Part shown: piece after piece, positions 60,287 through 64,000 of the stretch
Layout: the number at the start of each line of letters is the position of its first letter
How positions within the stretch are numbered: position 1 is the first letter of the stretch
Assembly (NCBI RefSeq): GCF_001439635.1
Contig: NZ_LMBZ01000016.1
Span: 1-64,000 of the forward strand
Length of the DNA stretch: 64,000 nt
Reading direction: 5' to 3'
Source: Solibacillus cecembensis
GTDB taxonomy: Bacteria; Bacillota; Bacilli; Bacillales_A; Planococcaceae
The notes under the pieces: generated by a model
Told to the model about the DNA's origin: nothing
Database searches by the model: none
The model's input: the letters and a program-made list of their open reading frames with translations, nothing else
Position numbers and translations under genes: made by a program

Positions 60287-60333
60287 ACTGTGTTATAGAG
60301 CAGATAATGTTAAGTTGTTTGTTTTAACACAGT
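60287..60333. promoter_or_regulatory. Inverted repeat upstream of accBC
   Basis: ACTGTGTTA (60287-60295) and TAACACAGT (60325-60333) are perfect reverse complements around a 29-base spacer with further weak dyads. There is no T-run of terminator quality. It may be a protein-binding dyad or leader hairpin for accB. The remaining bases to 60451 are AT-rich and hold no gene. Confidence 0.45.
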
Positions 60334-60451
60334 TATCCTCTATTTTATGTGATTTTTTAATAATTTTTCAAGAATGTATTTCAAAAGTATTCAAAAAATT
60401 ATAAAATAGAAATTGTGTTATTATTATTTTTGTTTAAAGGGAGAGTTCAGA

Positions 60452-60934
60452 ATGTTCAAAGTTCAAGAAATTAGAGAAATTATTAAATTAGTAGATGCAT
60501 CATCTATTGATGAATTTGTTTATGAAGCAGATGGGGCAAAAGTTAAACTTAAAAAAAATAGCGGCGTTACAGAAGTAGTAGCACCTAAACAAGCAGCAGC
60601 ACCGGCTCCAGTAGCAGTTGCAGCAGCACCAGTAGCAGCGCCAAAAGTGGAAGCACCAGTTGAGGTAGCAGCACCAGTAGCTGAAACAACGGATTTACAC
60701 AAAATCACTTCACCAATGGTTGGGACATTCTATCAATCTCCAAACCCAGAATCACCTGCATTTGTTAAAGTGGGCGATAAAGTAGGCGACGAGTCAATTG
60801 TATGTATCGTTGAAGCGATGAAATTATTCAATGAGATTGAAGCTGAGATTAAAGGTGAAATCGTAGAAGTTTTAGTTAAAGATGGCCAATTAGTAGAATA
60901 TGGTCAACCTTTATTCCTAGTAAAAGCTGAATAA
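60452..60934 (+). CDS. accB: Biotin carboxyl carrier protein of acetyl-CoA carboxylase
   Basis: The 160-residue protein has a short N-terminal part, a proline/alanine-rich linker (about residues 43-80), and a biotinyl domain with EAMKLF, in which Lys124 is biotinylated. It carries carboxyl groups between AccC and the carboxyltransferase in fatty-acid synthesis. ATG 60452 follows AAAGGGAGAG; a longer upstream frame lacks a site. It precedes accC by 15 bases in the usual accBC operon. Confidence 0.97.
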   Translation: MFKVQEIREIIKLVDASSIDEFVYEADGAKVKLKKNSGVTEVVAPKQAAAPAPVAVAAAPVAAPKVEAPVEVAAPVAETTDLHKITSPMVGTFYQSPNPESPAFVKVGDKVGDESIVCIVEAMKLFNEIEAEIKGEIVEVLVKDGQLVEYGQPLFLVKAE

Positions 60935-60949
60935 GGAGTGCTGACACCT

Positions 60950-62314
60950 ATGAAAAAAGTATTAATTGCAAACCGTGGTGAAATTGCAGTGCGTATTATT
61001 CGCGCTTGTAAGGAACTAGGTATTCAAACTGTAGCTGTCTATTCTGAAGCAGATGCAGATGCATTACACGTAAAATTAGCGGACGAGGCTTATTGCATTG
61101 GTCCTAAACTATCAAAAGATTCTTACTTAAGTTTCCCAGCTGTTTTAGGCGTTGCGCAAAAAACAGGCGTTGACGGGATCCACCCTGGCTATGGTTTCTT
61201 AGCTGAGAATGCTGCATTTGCAGAAGCATGTGAAAATGCAGGCATCAAATTTATCGGTCCTTCTTCTGATGCGATTAAGATCATGGGGATTAAAGACGTT
61301 GCACGTGACACAATGGAAGCGGCAAACGTTCCTTTAGTACCAGGCACAGGGATTGTACCTGATATCGAAACGGGTAAAGAATGGGCTGCTAAAATCGGTT
61401 ACCCAGTCATCATTAAAGCAACTGCTGGTGGTGGCGGTAAAGGGATTCGCGTAGCACGTTCTGAAGAAGAGCTTATTAAAGGCATCGACATTACACAAAA
61501 AGAAGCGGCTGCGGCATTCGGTAACCCAGGCGTATACTTAGAAAAATTTATCGAGTATTTCCGTCACTGTGAAATCCAAGTGCTTGCAGATGGTCACGGC
61601 AATGTTGTTCACCTTGGTGAGCGTGACTGTACGGTTCAACGCCGTATGCAAAAACTTGTTGAAGAAGCTCCATCTCCAGCTTTATCTGAAGAGCGTCGTG
61701 CAGAGATGGGGGAAGCTGCGGTTAAAGCGGCACAAGCTTGTAACTATGAAGGCGCGGGTACAATCGAGTTTATCTATGATTACCAAGCAGATAAATTCTA
61801 CTTCATGGAAATGAACACGCGTATCCAAGTGGAACATACGATTACTGAAATGATTACGGGTGTTGACTTAGTACAACAACAATTAAAAATTGCTGGAGGC
61901 GCTAAGCTACCATTCCAACAAGAAGATATCACAATTAATGGTTGGGCAATTGAATGCCGTATCAATGCTGAAAATGCATATAAAAACTTTATGCCTTCAG
62001 CTGGTACAGTAGATACTTACGTAGTACCAGGTGGTTATGGTGTACGTGTTGATTCTGCTGTTTATGCGGGTTATACAATCCCACCTTTCTATGATTCAAT
62101 GGTTGCAAAACTAATTGTTCATGCGGATACGCGTGCAGAAGCGATCGCTAAAATGAACCGCGCATTATCAGAATTTGAAGTAGCTGGACCAGGAATTCAC
62201 ACTACAATTCCTTTCCACCAAGCTTTAATGAACAATGACGTGTTCAAATCAGCGAAATTCAACACGAAATTCCTTGAAGAGAACGATATTTTAGGTACAT
62301 CTGTTAAGGCTTAA
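60950..62314 (+). CDS. accC: Biotin carboxylase of acetyl-CoA carboxylase
   Basis: The 454-residue enzyme carboxylates biotin on AccB using ATP and bicarbonate. The N-terminal domain starts KKVLIANRGEIAVRIIRACK. The ATP-grasp domain has KATAGGGGKGIRVA, ERDCTVQRRMQKLVEEAPSP, EFIYDYQADKFYFMEMNTRI and QVEHTITE. A C-terminal domain follows. ATG 60950 is chosen over an in-frame GTG at 60938 because that codon lies in the AAGGAG site. Codon use is strongly biased. A terminator follows. Confidence 0.97.
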   Translation: MKKVLIANRGEIAVRIIRACKELGIQTVAVYSEADADALHVKLADEAYCIGPKLSKDSYLSFPAVLGVAQKTGVDGIHPGYGFLAENAAFAEACENAGIKFIGPSSDAIKIMGIKDVARDTMEAANVPLVPGTGIVPDIETGKEWAAKIGYPVIIKATAGGGGKGIRVARSEEELIKGIDITQKEAAAAFGNPGVYLEKFIEYFRHCEIQVLADGHGNVVHLGERDCTVQRRMQKLVEEAPSPALSEERRAEMGEAAVKAAQACNYEGAGTIEFIYDYQADKFYFMEMNTRIQVEHTITEMITGVDLVQQQLKIAGGAKLPFQQEDITINGWAIECRINAENAYKNFMPSAGTVDTYVVPGGYGVRVDSAVYAGYTIPPFYDSMVAKLIVHADTRAEAIAKMNRALSEFEVAGPGIHTTIPFHQALMNNDVFKSAKFNTKFLEENDILGTSVKA

Positions 62315-62362
62315 TTTGGTTTTGCGGGTGTAGGTGGAATAATTTAAAACATATAAAGTTTT

Positions 62363-62398
62363 ACCTTCTGACAATTTATTTTGTTGGGAGGTTTTTTT
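62363..62398 (+). terminator. Terminator of accBC
   Basis: ACCTTC (from 62363) pairs with GGGAGGT (to 62392) with inner CAA/TTG pairing, then TTTTTTT. Bases 62399-62658 hold no convincing gene. Confidence 0.7.
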
Positions 62399-62658
62399 GT
62401 ACCAAATTATTATTAAGTAATACCCAATGCAAAAAAACAACTCTGACAATGCACTGCAAATTATAAAAATACATTAAATGTAGTTTGATTAAGGCAGTTC
62501 TGTGCGCGAGGTAAAATTTTGCATGGGCTTTTTGAATATAGTATAAAAAGTGAAAATATGGTAAATTAACTTTAAGTGAACTCATCCAAATAGAAGGTAT
62601 ATTATATAAATTTTGCCTTGAAACGAAGTAATAAGAATGATTGGGGCCGTGAAGTTTA

Positions 62659-63594
62659 ATGGATATGAATAACAATCACTATATTGAGCAGTGTATGATA
62701 AATTATGAGGAAATATTAAATAAGGCAAAAGAAAGAGCGGATCAGGGCTTTGGAGTGTTAGAGGTAATGGTTAGATCTATATCGTATGGGCTGTTAAAAA
62801 CTGACTACGATAGATGGTTAAATGAGTGCTTTTCTCATCAAGGTTGGCAAAAGTGGAATGATTTAATTTTCCAGCAAATGCGCGATAACTTACTTCCAGG
62901 ATGTGCAGGAGGACGCGATCATAGTACAAATCTGTTACATATTTTAGAGGCGTTCGCATGTGGGGATAATGAAACGATAGAGCGTATTCTGCCACATGAA
63001 CTCGGTTTAACTAAAAATGGCTACCCGTTTTATGTTGTGATGAGCAATCTCCTAATGGCGATATGGTATAAAGATGAAAAGTTGCTACCAAAAGCGCTCA
63101 CTGCTGCCGAAAAATTTATCGGCACAAAAAAACCGCAATGGGAGCGTTCGGGGGTGGCATTTATTCTTGCATTACACACTGAAGATGTTGAGGGAATGGG
63201 AGAGAATTTACAAAAAATGTGTGCAGGATACATGCGGGCAGATTTCAGTAAGTCATTGAAACAGCTATGTGTACCTGCACATGGTCTGTATTGCTTAGCA
63301 AAAAAATTATTGTCCGCAGAAATCTTTCAACAGGTAAAAATGCCAGAACATAAGAACTTTTCTCAAGGATTTGCAAATTGGAGAAATGAAAATCCACACC
63401 CAGTATTAAATTTATACTTTGAATATCCGGAGCCACTCGAAACGCTTAATCAAATTTATAAAGCGCCAGTTGCTAAAAGTATTATTTCACAGCCACATCT
63501 TCATAGCGATAATCCTTATCATTCTTCGCAATTAAAGAAGAAATGGTATCTTGATGAGAGGGCAATGGTAAAAGCCTTTGCTGAAGATATGTAA
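62659..63594 (+). CDS. Imm49-like or unknown helical protein
   Basis: The 311-residue soluble protein is mostly helical, with no signal peptide and no catalytic motif. Segments such as VMVRSISYGLLKTDYDRWLN, LLHILEAFACGDNETIERIL and GLYCLAKKLLSAEIFQQVKM fit the all-helical Imm49 immunity family, but this is a weak match. No toxin gene is adjacent, so it would be an orphan. It stands where accBC is normally followed by yqhY, folD and other genes, so it is an insertion. ATG 62659 has only a weak site (GGGGCCGTGAAG). Confidence 0.5.
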   Translation: MDMNNNHYIEQCMINYEEILNKAKERADQGFGVLEVMVRSISYGLLKTDYDRWLNECFSHQGWQKWNDLIFQQMRDNLLPGCAGGRDHSTNLLHILEAFACGDNETIERILPHELGLTKNGYPFYVVMSNLLMAIWYKDEKLLPKALTAAEKFIGTKKPQWERSGVAFILALHTEDVEGMGENLQKMCAGYMRADFSKSLKQLCVPAHGLYCLAKKLLSAEIFQQVKMPEHKNFSQGFANWRNENPHPVLNLYFEYPEPLETLNQIYKAPVAKSIISQPHLHSDNPYHSSQLKKKWYLDERAMVKAFAEDM

Positions 63595-63600
63595 ACTTTC

Positions 63601-63842
63601 TTTAAATCTAAAGTACATAGGATACTTTTTAGGAATAAGCCTTCGAGGTCACCCGATAGCTCTAATCGAAATAAAGCTAGCAAACCCATATTTTTTATTA
63701 GCCAAAATAAGCACGACCATGTTATGATGCAAGCGCAAATAACAAAGTGAGGCTTCATATGGGGTGTATTAGTCACACCTCTATGAATTGCTACATATGA
63801 ATTACAGCCCGTTACTGCGGGAATTAAGAGGGTGGAATTTTT
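63601..63842. other. Intergenic region with small hairpins
   Basis: Short dyads GGTGT-N7-ACACC (about 63757-63775) and CCCG-N6-CGGG (about 63808-63822) lie before the last gene. A TATGAT at about 63722 could be a -10. No known riboswitch pattern was recognised. Confidence 0.3.
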
Positions 63843-64000
63843 TTGTGGGATTCAATTAAATGGTTAATACCATCAGTGAAGGCACCAACATGGACGGATG
63901 GATTAGCGGCAATTTTGATCGCTGTCGTCGGTTTGGTTATACTTTTTCTTGTCATCCGTCCAATTGTGATGAAGTCGGCGAAATTTCTGGAAAAAAAGCA
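63843..64000 (+). CDS. N-terminus of a membrane protein, cut by the window end
   Basis: TTG 63843, after AAGAGGGTGG, opens a frame that runs off the window. It begins with WDSIKWLIPSVKAPTWTDGL and has a hydrophobic helix (AAILIAVVGLVILFLVI) followed by a basic stretch RPIVMKSAKFLEKK. This could be the first helix of a mechanosensitive-channel-like or other multi-helix protein; the visible 52 residues do not decide. It is the start of a partial gene. Confidence 0.55.
   Translation, partial: MWDSIKWLIPSVKAPTWTDGLAAILIAVVGLVILFLVIRPIVMKSAKFLEKK

Noticed and set aside
62376..62675. A 99-codon minus-strand frame after accC
   Set aside because: It overlaps a terminator and the next gene start, lacks a binding site and has no domain sense.
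63519..63776. An 85-codon minus-strand frame near the end of the window
   Set aside because: It overlaps the Imm49-like gene end and small hairpins and has no recognisable features.
1..64000. CRISPR arrays, tRNA or rRNA genes, prophage or transposase genes
   Set aside because: I looked for regular spaced repeats, cloverleaf-type sequences and transposase motifs and saw none; a covariance-model search would be needed to exclude divergent RNAs.

Overview
The window is AT-rich chromosomal DNA of a spore-forming Gram-positive bacterium. The chain yqhQ, yqhR, aroQ, yqhT (M24 peptidase), efp, spoIIIA genes, accB, accC is the Bacillales neighbourhood, and the ribosome binding sites are strong purine-rich Shine-Dalgarno sequences. 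The gene content (homologues of Bacillus subtilis yndGHJ, ycbLMNO, yhgE, yfiBC, yqhQR) and the rearranged spoIIIA region suggest a Planococcaceae-type relative of Lysinibacillus or Solibacillus. That placement is inference. No rRNA, tRNA, CRISPR array, phage module or intact insertion sequence was seen.

Layout. 0-7 kb: a DUF2306 membrane protein, a PadR/DUF2812/M50-protease cassette behind a double palindromic operator, and a yndG-yndH-yndJ-like operon. 7-11 kb: a YhgE/Pip membrane protein followed by gene debris, including a broken AbrB-type antitoxin with a Fic remnant. 11.2-19.5 kb: a seven-gene carbohydrate-type operon (lipoprotein, two permeases, DUF4127 protein, FAD oxidoreductase, GHL10-like hydrolase, esterase) preceded by a cre-like site. 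19.6-26 kb: lipoproteins and a YcbLM-like two-component system next to an ABC transporter with two permeases. 26-32 kb: small membrane proteins and lipoproteins, a CPBP protease, an acetyltransferase and at least two pseudogenes. 32.5-38.1 kb: a complete oligopeptide ABC transporter, oppABCDF type. 38.5-40.7 kb: a YeiH-type exporter divergent from a LysR regulator. 40.8-44.6 kb: a DUF3888-like protein, an ECF sigma/anti-sigma pair and small genes. 45-49.5 kb: a CPBP protease and a heterodimeric ABC exporter. 49.7-52.6 kb: small zinc-ribbon-like proteins and a membrane-linked HTH protein. 52.6-64 kb: the conserved chromosomal core named above, ending with an Imm49-like orphan and a truncated membrane-protein gene.

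How the genes work together. The 11-19 kb operon looks like an uptake and breakdown route for one glycan or glycoconjugate, probably under carbon catabolite control; the substrate cannot be read from sequence. The 20.7-25.8 kb block looks like a sense-and-respond module in which an OmpR-type regulator could act on a triple 11-bp direct repeat in front of the ABC genes. The spoIIIA operon starts at spoIIIAC: spoIIIAA and spoIIIAB are absent from their usual place, spoIIIAF is at most a 44-residue membrane peptide, and AE and AG are short. Either the mother-cell channel is reduced in this lineage or the missing genes lie elsewhere.

The accessory parts carry many one-lesion pseudogenes and several families of short dispersed palindromes, which indicates ongoing gene decay and intergenic repeat spread. 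All coordinates and motifs come from reading the sequence. Family names rest on recognition without database searches.
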